From contig NC_132893.1 of NCBI RefSeq assembly GCF_030463535.1, positions 18,956,027 to 19,020,026 on the forward strand: DNA of 64,000 bases, in the 5' to 3' direction. The notes beneath the pieces were generated by a model. That model saw only the letters and a list, made by a program, of their open reading frames with translations, made no database searches and had not been told where the DNA came from. This document shows positions 47,856 through 63,979 of this stretch, one piece after another (position 1 is the stretch's first letter; the number at the start of each line of letters is the position of its first letter). This DNA comes from Salminus brasiliensis. Lineage: Eukaryota > Chordata > Actinopteri > Characiformes > Bryconidae. A program made the translations under genes and the position numbers.

Positions 47856-48600
47856 CATATATAAAAAGTCATGCTGTCAAAGGATCTACAAAGTCAAATG
47901 AATCCTCAGGTTATGATCACTGTGTGGTCATTAGACATTTTTTTAGATTTTTTTTTTTAACTTATGTACCTGACATGTTAATATATTTCATTTATTCCAT
48001 GTTAAATAAGTTATTTTATATTGAATAAAAAAATATATATTTCAATAAGTGTGAACAGGCAAGGGAGCTCTTTATTTCACACTTTTAAAGCTTTATTTAT
48101 TTTTGATTTAGCCATAAAGGAGCTTAAACATGCACAGTCTCTCTCTGGTCTTCTCACAATGCCACACCTTCCCATCCCTGCAATGTTCCTTTGGCCTTGG
48201 GGGACTTAAATGTTCAACAATTCCACTCTCTGGATGAAGTGGAAGCCCTGGAGACTGTGCAGTAACATCCTGCCCGTAAACAGCATTGGGTTTCAGTGGA
48301 GAGAGTGCCAGCATCACAGACAAAGAGAGGAAAGGTGTTGCATCCTTTTTTCCGCACATACTGGGGGAAAAAAACAACTTCCGGGTCTTGTAATTATTAC
48401 AGATTTCCTTTAAAGTCCACATTTAAATGACACATGAGTCTCCAACTCTATTTACAACCTTGAAAAAACTATTAGAAAAAGATTCACAGCATAAGAAGAC
48501 GTCTGGTTTGTTCGTCCATCACGTGGGTGAGTAAGGCATCACAATCTGCTCACAGGTGGAGTAACCACAGCTTTGAGACATTAAAGATATTTGGGTCCAT

Positions 48601-51600
48601 TTATTTTGGACCCCATCTGATATTGGTAAGTCCTTGAAATTGCCTCTTCAAAGCCTGCCTGTCTGACCACTCGGACTGCAAATAGGAATCGTCTTCTGCT
48701 TCATCCAGCTTCTGCACAGGAAAAAAAAGAAGAAGAATAAAACAGTCACCGATTTGAGCAAAAACACTGTGCAGTTGATGTCTTTATGAAAGGCTCTCAG
48801 TGCCTCACCTTGAGCTGCTCCTGCCTCCTGTAGTAGTGCAACATCATCTGTTTCTGCTCCTCCTCACTAACCACTGGCTCCCGTGCTGGTGCCCCCTGAC
48901 CTCTCTAAAAGAACAGCTGAGGTTCATTTTGAGGCCTTTTGGTCACTGATTTAAGCTTATAATTTACACAGCAGTAATAGCATACACGTAATCTGTAATG
49001 TACTGTATTATTCAGTGGCCACCAGAACAAAATGGCAATTGACTGAAAATACAGCTACTTTAGAGCACCAAGAAGAAAAAGGCTAACACTCACTTTCTGG
49101 AGCTTCACCACAATCTTGGTTTTCTCATTTTTTCCAATGTAATCCTGCAGCTTTTTGCCACGCTGCATCTCTTTAGATGCCCACCATAGCTGAGCCTCTT
49201 CCTCTGGGATCACCTGCAGAGAGGCCTATGAAGAATATATGGTGATAGAATCGACTTTGCAATTCATTTATTTATTAAGCTGTTACAACAATTCCACATG
49301 CAATGCAAATTTCCCTTCCTTCTTCCTAATAGGTGTATTTATTTTGTTATCCCCAAGTCACGACAGCCAGTTCTTTGCTAAATTGTGTTCAATCAATCAG
49401 TAGGAAGCGTCGGCCACATTTCTCCAAACAGTGTTCATGTCAGAAAGATAAACATGTTTGTTTTGGGAAATGATTAAAAAAAATAAGTTACTGTTCTGTT
49501 CCACTAATGACTGGAGAGGAAACACCCAGGGTCTGTTTAAAGGGAAATTCCACAGATAAAAAAAAACAAAAAAACAAAATCTGGACAAGTCAATCACTGT
49601 GATGTCATTCAGTCATTCACAGCGGCTTAATGCGAAATGGTTCATCGTAGAGAATAGTACTGTGTACTGACCCTAATTTCTTTATAGTGGTGGTGATAGG
49701 AAGCAAGGATTGTGATGTAAACAATGAGGAAAAAAAGCTATTTTATTTACTATACAACCCCCCCCCCCCCCCCCGGTTACGATTGACCTACTACGATTGA
49801 CCTACTACAAAAAAAACCCACGATTGACCTACTACATGCGTCCTTTGAGTTTTAGCTATAAGTATTATTAATGATTGGAAAATAGTTCTAAATCTGGATT
49901 AAAAAATAAAAAAATAAAACAAAAATATATATATTTTTTACTTACAATATATATATTATTACTTATACAATATTTCTACCATCATATCATTTCTCTACAA
50001 CAGAGCATTTCACACAGACCACTCTAAATGACTTTGTTTACATCTTACTGCAGGAATTGACAAGTAAAAATCTGTGGAATTGGCGTTTAACATTTAGTGT
50101 TAATGCCTGGTTAAGAACATAACGGATCCAGTAGTGCAGTAGAGAAAAGAGCAGTGAACATGTAAGGTTTACCAGAGTGTATTATCGACTGCAGCTCGGA
50201 AAAAGAAACAATGCCCGACACCTGATCAAATTTCACTAACAACTGAAAATCTAACATTAATCCAGGGGTTCTCATCCAAGCCCAGGCCTCTAATATGCTC
50301 AAATAGTTGCCAGAAACCTGAGTTCCAGAAAGGTCCTCCTGATTTTCCAGCTCCATCCTTATTGGATCATGTGGTGGAAGGCCCATTGGGTAAACTATCA
50401 TGACCGCTCCCCGCAACTGGTCCAGAGCCTCTTTTACCGTCTCCATGGTAACAACCACATTTGCCTGCACTTGTTTCTTGAGAAGAAAGTAAAATAAAAT
50501 AGGTTAATCAAAAATAGGCCCTGATGTACTCTGCATATGGTCACTAAAGCAAGCAACGGGACAGTCCAGGCTAGCTTCACACTACTTACTTTAGATATCA
50601 ATGCTTTGGCTTCTTCCATAGTTGTCTTCAAAACAGTCTTCATTTTGTCATTGGGGGCTGAATAAGAGAAGAGTGGACTGCTGTAAATGCATTTAAAGCA
50701 CAGTTAGCAGGTAAACCGCAGGTAGCGAGTGCAAAGTGCTCACCATGTCCGTTCCTACGTCCAATTTTGTCCTTTTTGAATTCCGAGCCGCCACTGGGGA
50801 TACACTTCTCTTCCCATTCATCCTTCAGTTTCAGATCCGTGACCTGATCGTCTGTTAGGCCTTGCATGTTAGGGGGAAGTGTGATGCCATGATCGGCGAG
50901 CTCTGGGATTTCTGTGGAAGCACAGGTGGAATACTGATTAACGTTTGCAGAACCTTATACAGGGCGCTCTACAGCGCATTTGCACATTAGATTAGTACTA
51001 CAGAAATATCATAGGTGGTTAAACATTATAGAAGCCTTATAGTTTTCTTATAGTATACATTTTGTCAGGGCCAGCAGGATGATTGACTTTTCTACTTGTC
51101 TGTAACTAGCAGATGATCACTCCATACATACTGTACATAAAGTTATGTGGAAAAATTCTGTATTTCTTGCTTTTATTTATATCATATTTAAAACACACAT
51201 ACATTATTTTCTCTACAGTGAAATGGTTCTTCGATTCTTGCCATGCTGACACCACTCACTTCAACAATCACGAGCAAATTAACTAATAAATATCTGAAGT
51301 TTAAATGAGACAGGCTCCTCCAAAATCATCTCCAACCATGTTCTAAACATCTGCAGCTGATAAGGCATTTGAAGGGGAGGAGGGGGTGGTGGTGGTGGTG
51401 GTGGTGGTGGTGGGGGGGGTGTCCTAACTTTTCCCCACAAGAAAACTGCATTTCTATTAATGACTTTAATTAGCTACAAAGGAGAGGAGAAATACCAGAG
51501 CAAATCCTGTCCACTTTCAGTCTGCCGTTGTAGATCTCCGTGACTTGTTGGACGAGCGTCTCAATGGAGACATCCACTGTGGTGCTGAAGAGAAACTGGC

Positions 51601-51634
51601 TCTCGTCTCCTTGTTTGACATGAAGCTGGACCAT
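48601..51634 (-). CDS. cfap298: Cilia- and flagella-associated protein 298 (Kurly, C21orf59)
   Basis: A cytoplasmic protein needed for outer dynein arm assembly and ciliary motility; loss gives primary ciliary dyskinesia in humans and the kurly phenotype in zebrafish. Seven coding exons on the minus strand: 51634-51496, 50911-50744, 50657-50590, 50476-50318, 49225-49094, 48904-48809, 48711-48601. All phases agree. The product is 290 residues, the same length as human. Diagnostic segments are the N-terminal 'MVQLHVKQGDESQFLF', 'LPPNMQGLTDDQVTDLKLKD' (about 60-79), 'VMIVYPMGLPPHDPIRMELE' (about 151-170), 'LWWASKEMQRGKKLQDYIGK', 'EQKQMMLHYYRRQEQLK' and the C-terminal 'FQGLTNIRWGPK'. The middle and C-terminal part is the conserved DUF2870-type region with a charged helical stretch. 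The chosen start has A at -3 on the minus strand reading 'gcagccatgg'... with good overall context. Confidence 0.96.
49536..50095. mobile_element. Non-autonomous DNA element in cfap298 intron 4
   Basis: The ends 'aaattccacagat' (about 49544) and 'atctgtggaatt' (about 50070) are inverted copies. The interior includes the 'gaaatggttcatcgtagag' and 'tatagtggtggtgatagg' words also found near 10285, a poly-C tract and a small tandem repeat. There is no coding capacity. Confidence 0.65.
49758..49845. repeat. Poly-C tract plus 'acgattgacctacta' repeat
   Basis: About seventeen C residues are followed by three copies of 'acgattgacctactac', the third separated by an A-run. Confidence 0.85.
51378..51420. 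repeat. (GGT)n microsatellite
   Basis: About ten GGT triplets followed by G-rich sequence, in cfap298 intron 1. Confidence 0.92.
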
Positions 51635-52140
51635 GGCTGCTCATACGATTATCCTGTGGAAGATCGAGTCAGAGGACATAACGTGGACTGTGCAATGAAC
51701 TGAACCAGAGAAGTAAGATCACTAAAGACTAGCTAAAGCGGCCGTCTTGGTAGCTAGCTATAGCTAACTAGCTAATCCAGCCACTGGCCAAAGTTTGCCA
51801 CCGTTGCCATGGCAGCTAGCTACTACCTGCTGTACTTACCCGGCTGCTAGAAGCCTCTATAGCCCTTGGCTAGCTAGCTAGCTTCGGAGAGAGAGCTGAA
51901 TTCTGAAGTACTGATAAGGTTTATAAACAGACAGTAGGAAGATAAATAACAGGTCACTGGCTGAATATTAATTTTCCAGTTAAAGCTAGCAGACACGCAG
52001 CCCGAAAAGCCTCCGCACAGCTCACCCGCTTTGCTACCACTGTTTCCACAAGCCAGACTGACAACATCCGTGAAGCGCTAGCTAGCCGAGTTACGTCACA
52101 GCCGACCGCCGTATTGTATGGTATATGGGGGCAATCCCCC
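51635..52140 (-). promoter_or_regulatory. cfap298 5' UTR and promoter region
   Basis: Sequence upstream of the start codon holds clustered 'gctagctagc' words (about 51750-51885) and, further up, GC-richer sequence with 'cgaaaagcctccgcacag' and 'gttacgtcacagccgaccgc', the latter including a CRE-like TACGTCA (about 52091). No X-box typical of ciliary genes could be assigned with confidence. Confidence 0.45.
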
Positions 52141-52960
52141 TTTTAGACAGCGGTCTGTAGTGCTGGGTGGACTTAAAAACTTTCAGAGTCACAATAAGTC
52201 CCTATTTTACGGTATTAGATCACGAAATAATGAAGATGATAAATATATCGTCGCAATAAAACAAAAACAAAAGTCTCCAAAATGTTTAATGTAGCTATTT
52301 TTTAATTTAGTAATTTAAGTCAGTTTTTAAATATTTTTTTCAAGTCAATTTGTGTATTTAACATTTTTATTTGGCACTGTGTAAACAACTGACAGCTTTC
52401 AGTACTGGCTAAAACTTTGGCCTGTTTACTGCTCTTAAACACCGTGACACTAAACTGAACTTTACACAGTACTGTAAACGCTAACGAGTCACAAAAAAGT
52501 CACAGAAACACGGCTAAGAGTCTTTCAGGTCCTGTTTAAGGGATTTCTGCTCACTTTTATTTGCAAAATCATAGTGCTGTGATGTTCTTGGGCAGATTTT
52601 CCACAGCTTCTCCAAGTCAAGGCACTGAGGGCCATGGCAATACCTTCAGGTTGTGCTTCTTGAGGTACTACATTGTGGATTTTGAGGGGTGTTTAAGGAA
52701 CAAACTTTTCATTTTCAGCTTTGTTTAATTGATTGTTTATTTATTTATTTATGCTTCCAAAATGTACTGGTATTTAACTGAATCTAAGCTTCCTGCTACT
52801 AACCAGGCTTGTTTTTTGTGTGAGGACACATGCATGCTTATTCTCTGATAGCTTCCATAAAGGTCATATTTGTGGAGGTGTCGCTGCACAGTAGAACGGT
52901 GCACCACCACTCCAGAGTCTGCTTAATCTTCATTGTCCTTATCAGGGCAGGGGGAAAAAA
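52141..52960. other. Gene-free stretch between cfap298 and synj1
   Basis: No exon or recognisable element. Plain AT-rich sequence with a (TTTA)n run near 52735-52752. Confidence 0.5.
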
Positions 52961-52964
52961 AAGA

Positions 52965-56617
<3,653 letters not shown>

Positions 56618-59600
56618 TCATCTTTCTGTGAACTCGTTGGTTCTGGCAGGGACAGGGGGGTTCCTCGGGGTGACACTGGGATTAGTCCTGCTTGGGACAG
56701 GAGGGGGCAGTGTCGGGAATGCTGTGGTGGTAGGGGTCGTCGCCCAGTTGCTGAGAGAGTCAAAGCCAGAGATGCTCGGAGACTGCTGGAATGTTGGTGT
56801 GGAGGATAAAGACAACAGAGCAGTCCCCGTCACTGCTGCCGGTGCTGGAGCTGTTCCTAATGTATTGAACGTGTCCGAATCGTCATCAAAGGTGACCCAC
56901 CGCTGAGTGCGCTTAGGTGGAGCTGGAGCTGGAACTGAAGGCCTGGAAAAAGAGTGTGGGAGGGTGGCGCTGTGGTCCAGGGCAGACCCAGTTCTGTGGA
57001 GGCCTGGCTTAGCCGCCTGGGCCTGCTGCTGGGCGTAGAAGTCAGGAGTGAGTGAGCGGCGCTGAGTTGCGGCCAGGGGGCCAGTGAATGGGTTGGTGCT
57101 GCTGGGCCTGGGCTGGAGTTCGGACAGGACGGGGTTCGGGGAAGCGCGGAGGGTTTCCTGTGAACGGCTGCGGGAGGGCGGAGGAGGAGCCAGCAAGGGG
57201 GTGGAGTCATTGGGGTCTGGAGTTGCTGTTGGGTTCTGCAAGGAAAACAGAGAAGTGGAATCCAGGGACAGAGAGTTGGGCTGGGTGGATGAGGAAAAAG
57301 ACGAAGAGGTGGATGAGGCGTAGAGGGAGGCGTTCCTTGATAGGGACTGGGTGTTCATCCAGGAAGTGGAGGGAAACAGGTCGGAGGTGAGCGAGTCAAA
57401 GGGGTCCGGTTTCCATTGTGCTTCTCTTTGGATTCCGTTCATTCCATTGGTCTGCGGGGAGAAATCACACACAGACGCAATTCAAGATTAGGCTTCAGCA
57501 TGGTGTAATGTAGGACTAATTAACATATAATTCCCTAGTTATTAGAATCACTGCTGGCCAAGTAACTAAAATTTTTTTTTTTTAAAATGACAAAAGGGCT
57601 GCGGAATACTGATACTCTGGGTGACTCTCACTGTCCTCCGCACACAGACATTTAAAGCGGTCTTTCACAAACTGGTCCTTAGGCTCCCCTGGGCGGCCCT
57701 GGCGACCAGTTTGAGAACCACCGATTTAACGTATGGACGTAAAGCATATTGAATTGGTTTCTCCAGACATGGATTAAGCATCAATGGTGATTTGTCATTG
57801 GGATATTTTTTTTTAGTCTAGGCCTAAACTTAATCTGGGTCTGGAAAACTGGCACATAGAGTAATAAGTATCGAGTCAGTCATGTTACACACAACATGAA
57901 TGTTATCAGGCTGTTGTTAAGCCTCTCGTTTGCTTTAGAAACAGGTAATACCTTGTAATATCCATAAACGTCCATGCATGAGAAGCATGGGATGTTCAAA
58001 ATGAAAACTGAAACCATTAAAAAAACAAACAAACAAACAGGGTTAAACTTTCCTTGAACCATCTGTTTATCCATATAAAACAAACGGTTTATCCATATAA
58101 GGAACATTGCTAGTAACACCATCCATATAAGCAGCACTCAATGAAAAGGGGTTCAAGTTAAGTTTAACCAAAAAATACAAACTATATCATAACTACTACA
58201 AATAATAAACCATCTATAAACTTAATTTAAAAACAGCCAAATTAAGAAATGTGAAAGATGGAAAAAAACAACAACTAGAACATGGAGATTTCTACAATGT
58301 ATGAGTATACATTGTGAAGGAAGACTATGGTTCTGTGAAGACAGCACTGAGGCCAAAATTGGCATTAAATACCTGTCAACCTGAGGATTGCTCCTGCTTG
58401 AGAGAGAGAAAGATAAACACACAAACACGTGCATCAACAAAAGTTGGAAATATTACAGAGAGAGGTGGCAGCAGCAAGGGGTAAGATTAAGGTTAGAGAT
58501 GAAGGTAAGAAAAACTGGAAAAATTTCTTCCAACATGGATCCAGAGAGAGAAGTATAAAGTAGATGTGCTTGAGACCCAGATGGCCCATCAGATTGTAGC
58601 TCATACTGGGGAGTGCTAAACTACTCTACAGCATCCTCATCCTACTGTCCATGCAACAGTGCTTGGACAACTTCAAAGATCACTGGTGTTTGATACGCTG
58701 ATGGAGTACTTTACCAGAAACATCAATTTGGCATAAATCTACTGCTGCGTTTCTACTGAAAATCCACTTTGGTGCAAAAATAAAAAAATAGCTCTAAATG
58801 CTCTAAAACGTGGTTGGAATGAGGGAACCAGTGAGCTTCGTACAACCGTTTGCATGTTAATAATAAGAACAAGTCTGAAGGCCTATTCATTTTACCTGGG
58901 AGATTCAGTAATTTCAAAGCAATGTATAAAGAAAACCTGGTATTAGACATGGTTATGTAACCTGTTGTTACTGTTATTGAGTGCTTTCCATGTAATGCTG
59001 AAGCTGATTTGGTCTATGAGGTTCCATCATGGGCTTTCTGTGGTAATTTTAGGGAAATTACACAGACACTTTACCCTGGACGAATTAAATCCACGATAAC
59101 TAACATTACAGAACATCTACAGACGGTACACCTAAACCAGTTTTAACCCCCTAAGGCCCCATTAAGCCCATTCTCCACCCGCAAACCACATAAGTCACTG
59201 AATCGTGCATTGTACATACTAAATCATTTGTAGTGGATACAGAATCTTACAGTACATACTGAAACATTTTCAGCAGTAACTGAATCACGCATAGTAGACA
59301 CTGTATAATTTATAGCACAGATGGAATCATTTACAGAAGACATTTGATCATCTACATCAGATACTGATCATTACTAGTAGACCATGAATCATTTATAGTA
59401 GATACTGAATCATTTAACCTAGATACTGAATCATTTACAGCAATTACTGAATCACGAATTGTAGATACTAGATCATTCATACTGGATCATACTGGCAGAA
59501 TCATTTACAGTAGATACTGGATCATTTATGGTAAATACTGATATTTATAGTAGGTACTGAATCATATACACTAGATACTAAATCATTCATAGCGGTTACT

Positions 59601-62600
59601 GAATCATGCATAGTAGATGACAAATTTGTAGCAGAGACTAAATCATTTGCAGAAGATAGTGAATCATGTAACCTAGATACTGAATCTTTTATAGCAGTGT
59701 CTGAATAATAGTATAGTAATAGTAATAATAATAGTCTGCATAGTAGATACTGGATAATTTCTAGTAGAGACGGAGATTTATAGTAGATAATGAATCATAT
59801 ATAGTAGATGCCGAATCATTTACACTAGATATTAATTCATATATAGCAAATACTAATCATTTATAGCAGTTACTGAATCATTTATGGTAGATACTAAATA
59901 ATAGCCTAGGGTTCAATGTGTTAACTGTGCTTCAGAAGAACAAGTGAATAGCATGGAGTTCAGATCAAAAAGTGAAATGTGCAGTGTATTGCATTGTGCA
60001 AGACTAACCTGAGAGGCAGGGGCAGGTGCGGGAGTAGGGGCAGGGGAAGGGGCAGCGGCAGTGACAGCATCAGGAGGAAGAGCGTGTGAGGAGCGACTAC
60101 GGGGTGGGGGCTTGGGAGAGGCCAAGCCAGGTTGAGGGGGGGTGGGCACTCCTGTAGCTGCGGCAGCGGACTGAGGCTGCAGAGGAGCAGCTAAAGTGGG
60201 CTGCATGGGTGCGGCCAGCTGGGGCATCATGGGCGGTGGCAGCTGTGGCTGCATGGGTGTAGGGAGCTGTGACTGTATTGATGGCTGCATGGGAGAAGTG
60301 GCCTGAGGCTGCATGGGAGAGGCCATCTGTGGCCTCATAGGGCCTGGAAGGGATGGAGGAGGACCTGTAGGCAAAAACACAACACAGGGCAGGCTGTTAC
60401 ATTTACTGCAGTGGACATTGCGAAAGATCTTCTTAAATGCTGATGCCTAAAGTGCAGCGGTGTACTAAAAATGCACCAATCACAGTTTTTTGCTGTGTGC
60501 TATGAACAGGGGTGTGGGATCTTTGAGCTGACAACAAATTGATTTGCAAGTCATTGGTTTTTAATTTTTTGTTGTCATTTAAGGACGAGTCAATTCACTA
60601 AATCGATTAAATTGGCGATTTGGTGATTCAAGCAGGGCAGAAACTATTATTCGAGTAACTTCATTAATTCGATTACAAAAAAAGTCCATCTATTTTAAAT
60701 GTCTTCACTATCGCATCGCTCCTGCCTTGTGGACTACTGTGCAGCTCCGGTCTCACTGTTTTACACGGACTGTTATAACTGCACAGATTTCACAGATTTA
60801 AGGTGGCGCGATTTATTTTGCTCTCTATGGCAATGGAAAATTAAGATACCGGTGTGAGAGTGCAGACTCAGAGCCTCTACAGCATATGTTTACAATTGCT
60901 AACTGCTACTAGTACTTGTTAGAACGTACAGTATTTCGAATTATTTGTAGTCAGTGTTATGAATCGATAGTGACTAGGCATGATAAGTAGCAAGACAGCA
61001 AATGCGCCAAGATCTCACTCATGTAATTTATCCCTCCTCATTTCTCCCTCCCTCCAACCCACGAATGCACATGCGCACACACACACACGCCTTCCCCATA
61101 CATAAGGTAGTGATAATAAACGCAACAGATGGACAAATTTATTTATGACTACATTAATTAGCAGATAGATTTACTTTTGGAAATGACTGATCCCTTTTGT
61201 ACACCCCCAATTTTTAATTAAGATAAAACTAAGGACAAATGTTTGTGACGTTGTATTTCAGAGTTTTTATTTCCAAGTACATCATAAAAGTGTCACAGAA
61301 AGGTTAATTAAATGGGCTTAGTTCTGGAGCCAATAAGCCAAAGGTTGAAAGCTTTGATCTAATAAAAAAAGTTTGAATGAAAACCATTTGTGAGGAATAA
61401 CAGCCAATTGATTGTTCATTTTCATGTTGCATAACACAACATTAATACAGTTGTTTAAAAACACAAAAGTATGATTTATCCAATTACTTGATGAAAAAAA
61501 GACAGACTACTCGATTCCAAAAATATTCGATAGTTGCAGCCCTAGATTCAAGCTTAGATAAATAAGAAATAAATAATTTAAGAAGAATATAGTAGAAATA
61601 TATATATTATAGAATTTAAAAACGGTATTAAAAGTACTCCTAAATAAGCTGCCTTAAAATTTCTAATGCAGAACAGCAGATGTCACCAGTTTTGCATAAG
61701 AGGAGAGGATGCCGGCTGGCATAGCTGGTTATAATGTGTATTTTTCCAAATGAAGAGCTTTATTTATGTTCACTACAGTGCTGCCTTCTTCAATCTTCAT
61801 CATCATCACCACGTCATGATCAGTTCCTGACAGGTGAGTTAACCATTTAAACCCTGTGTGTAAACCCACCCTTCTGATCTTCACGCTCTTAACTATATTA
61901 CTGCCACAATCAGCATGACAAACCCTAAACCAGAACCCTGTGGGACTCCACAAAACATGCCAAAACTAAATAAGTCATAACTGTTAGGACTAATAACAGA
62001 ATAACAGGGTTAATAATATACAAATAAGGTAATAACCTGTTCAACGTGTTGAGTTCAACGCATTTGCAAGTCAAACAGCTTAATTTCCCGTTAATCTGTA
62101 TTATATGATTATTAGCTAACTAAAGAAAACATCAGGAGTAGTAGAGCAGTCCTCTGCTGCATTCGTAGTTAGCACTAAACATAGCCAAGTTAATCAATGC
62201 AAACAACTTGTATATATTATTTATTTTGTATTTGCCTCAATGTAGTAGCATATAAAGAGGAAAGAAAACTAGCATTGAGCACCTTGACTAATCTCTGTGT
62301 TCCTCAGTGTTTTAATGAAGGCATGTATGAAATCCAACAGTGGTAGTCTTCCTCCAAACAATGTTGAGTCTAATCTTTAACCAGGTCACATTACTAATTA
62401 ACCAATGCATTTTAATATAATAATGTAATTTAATCATAATTTTGTTAACATTGTTATGAAGGACAAAACCATGCCAGGACTTTGTATTAGCAAGTTGTTT
62501 ATATGTTCACCTACCCAGAGGAAGCTCTGCTGGTTTGGCCTGTGGTTCTGGGATGGGTCTCGGTGCTCCTGGGTGGTTGTCTGGGGCAGGTCGGGGGGCA

Positions 62601-63979
62601 CCCGGATGAACCTCAGCTATGGGTCTGGGAGCTCCAGGGTGAGAAGGAGGAGGTGGACGGGATTGGGGTGGCACACTGATAACTCCTGCTCTAGGAGGGA
62701 TGTTCTGAAATAAAGATATTTAGATATTACCACCTTTACTTTCAAAGTAAACAAATTTACATAGTGTTGCCATATGAGAACATACTGAACACGCCTTAAC
62801 CAGCTAATTACTTTTATATAACTGCCCAAAAATGCAATGGTACAACTGTGGTACACTTTTTTTTTATAATAATTGCAATACACAATTCTACTGCAAAGAA
62901 ATTAGATCCCTTAACAATAGGTAACATTATGTTGCTAAACAACATAATGAACTACTGGTTTATAATATCTTGACACATTAATATATGAATACATTAATGT
63001 GTGTACTTATATTTTACAATGGTTTTAAACATGTCTCCACAAACGATTTTTATTTTAGAACTATTTTAGTAGCTCATCTTTAAGGACTACCCACCGGCCT
63101 TGGGACGCCTGGAGGTCCAGTCGGTTGGCCTCGTCCTGTAACACAAGAAGAAAAATGCTTGTGATTAAATGAATATTTACTTTCTTAATACCATCAACAG
63201 ATTTACCGTCAGAGTACTGCCTGCTGTCTAATTTTCTTCCTTCAACCTCAGGCACCTCGCTGCCTCACTATCTCACAACATGCCCACAAAGCCACATTTA
63301 TAGAGCAACCAGCTCAGGCGTATCACTTTCCGGGTTTACTGGAGTACTAAGGTCTTAGAAGTGAAGACAAAAGTCTAAACCACTGTATGCAGAATCGCTG
63401 CAGTGCTCTCATCTAAGGCCGATCTCCCCTACCCTCCTCTTCGTCCTCCTCCTCCACCTCCTTTCCTCCCTGGCTCTCAGCACAGCTCTTAGAATGACTC
63501 ACCTCTTCCTGGTCAGTGGGGGGTCAAGCTGCAAAGCTGCTGCCAGGCTGAACTACCTGGCCAACAACGTGGCCAGATCACTGAACTATTCTTCGGCTCT
63601 AGAGCACACTCCCTTTCTCACGCAACTTAAATGACTGAGACGTCCCGAATGGAGGAGCCAGGAAAATGCTATTGACAGCGGCCAAGCTGGGATCATTCCG
63701 CTAGCCAGGTGAAGACAGGCCAACCTTCCTAGGAGCGGCTCTGCTACGGAGCTGTGGAAGACTAGCTGTGGATTATGCCAAGAACTGCATACTTTCTCTA
63801 CTGCCAGCTACAGGAGAATACAAGAAAAGAAGCGACATTATGCCTGGGTGCACAGATACTTACCGGCATCTGCTCTGGCTAAAGCAGGGCTTTTTTGTCC
63901 TTTGAAGCATGGGGGAGGAAGCAATCCACTGTTATTCTCAGTTTCAGCGTATTCATCACAATGCTTGGGACTTGAAACT
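56618..63979 (-). CDS. synj1: Synaptojanin-1, C-terminal part (5' end outside the window)
   Basis: A presynaptic phosphoinositide phosphatase that uncoats endocytosed vesicles. Its Sac1 and 5-phosphatase domains lie beyond the right edge; only the proline-rich tail is here. Five minus-strand exons with matching phases: 63979-63864, 63135-63095, 62704-62515, 60364-60009, 57451-56618 (511 residues plus stop). SH3-ligand stretches include 'GRGQPTGPPGVPRP' and three 'HPGAPRP' repeats. The 60009-60364 exon is a Met/Gln/Pro repeat ('SPMQPQ', 'TPMQPQL') ending in an Ala/Pro run. The last exon, as in the long neuronal-type or p170 tail, carries DPF ('KPDPFDSL'), one NPF ('STNPFTGPL') and a WxxF ('RWVTFDDD'), known AP-2 and EH-domain ligands. 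Identity rests on these motifs plus position next to cfap298 as in human. The 63979 acceptor ('atatatag') is the least certain boundary. Confidence 0.88.
57452..59190 (-). other. synj1 last intron, proximal part
   Basis: No further exon is needed for phase. A palindromic word pair ('aaactggtccttaggctccc' against 'ggcgaccagtttgagaacca', about 57668-57720) belongs to a fish foldback family. The rest is unremarkable. Confidence 0.5.
59190..59905. repeat. Degenerate ~20-bp minisatellite in synj1 intron
   Basis: Over 30 variants of 'agatactgaatcatttatag' and 'cagttactgaatcatgcata' occur head to tail, with substitutions and small indels in nearly every unit. The array stops about 100 bp before the 60009 splice donor. 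Confidence 0.9.
60634..61546. mobile_element. hAT-like non-autonomous element in synj1 intron
   Basis: The left end, 'cagggcagaaactattattc' followed by 'gagtaactt', and the right end, 'attcgatagttgcagccctag', are inverted copies of the CAGGG(C)TGCAACTA terminus typical of hAT elements in fish. The roughly 0.9-kb interior holds no transposase frame. Confidence 0.65.
61547..62514. other. synj1 intron, no further feature
   Basis: AT-rich sequence; no exon with phase-compatible splice sites was seen. Confidence 0.45.
63136..63863 (-). other. synj1 intron between the first two exons seen
   Basis: No repeat or exon was identified. A CT-rich block (about 63430-63500) is simple sequence. Confidence 0.45.

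Larger units (their letters stand above)
46786..48600. other. Convergent 3' regions of eva1c and cfap298
   Basis: eva1c ends at 46785 (+) and cfap298 at 48601 (-), so both 3' UTRs lie here. On the minus strand an AATAAATAAA (plus-strand 'ctttatttatt', about 48091-48101) is a candidate cfap298 poly(A) signal. For eva1c, AATAAA occurs at about 47798, inside a repeat, so its true end is uncertain. Confidence 0.5.

Noticed and set aside
58377-58400. Possible synj1 micro-exon between CT-rich acceptor and gtattt donor
   Set aside because: A 21- or 24-base exon in the required phase would contain TGA.
63061-63255. Minus-strand frame reading 'DEANRLDLQASQGRW'
   Set aside because: The neighbouring synj1 exons demand a different phase, which yields a proline-rich sequence fitting the domain.
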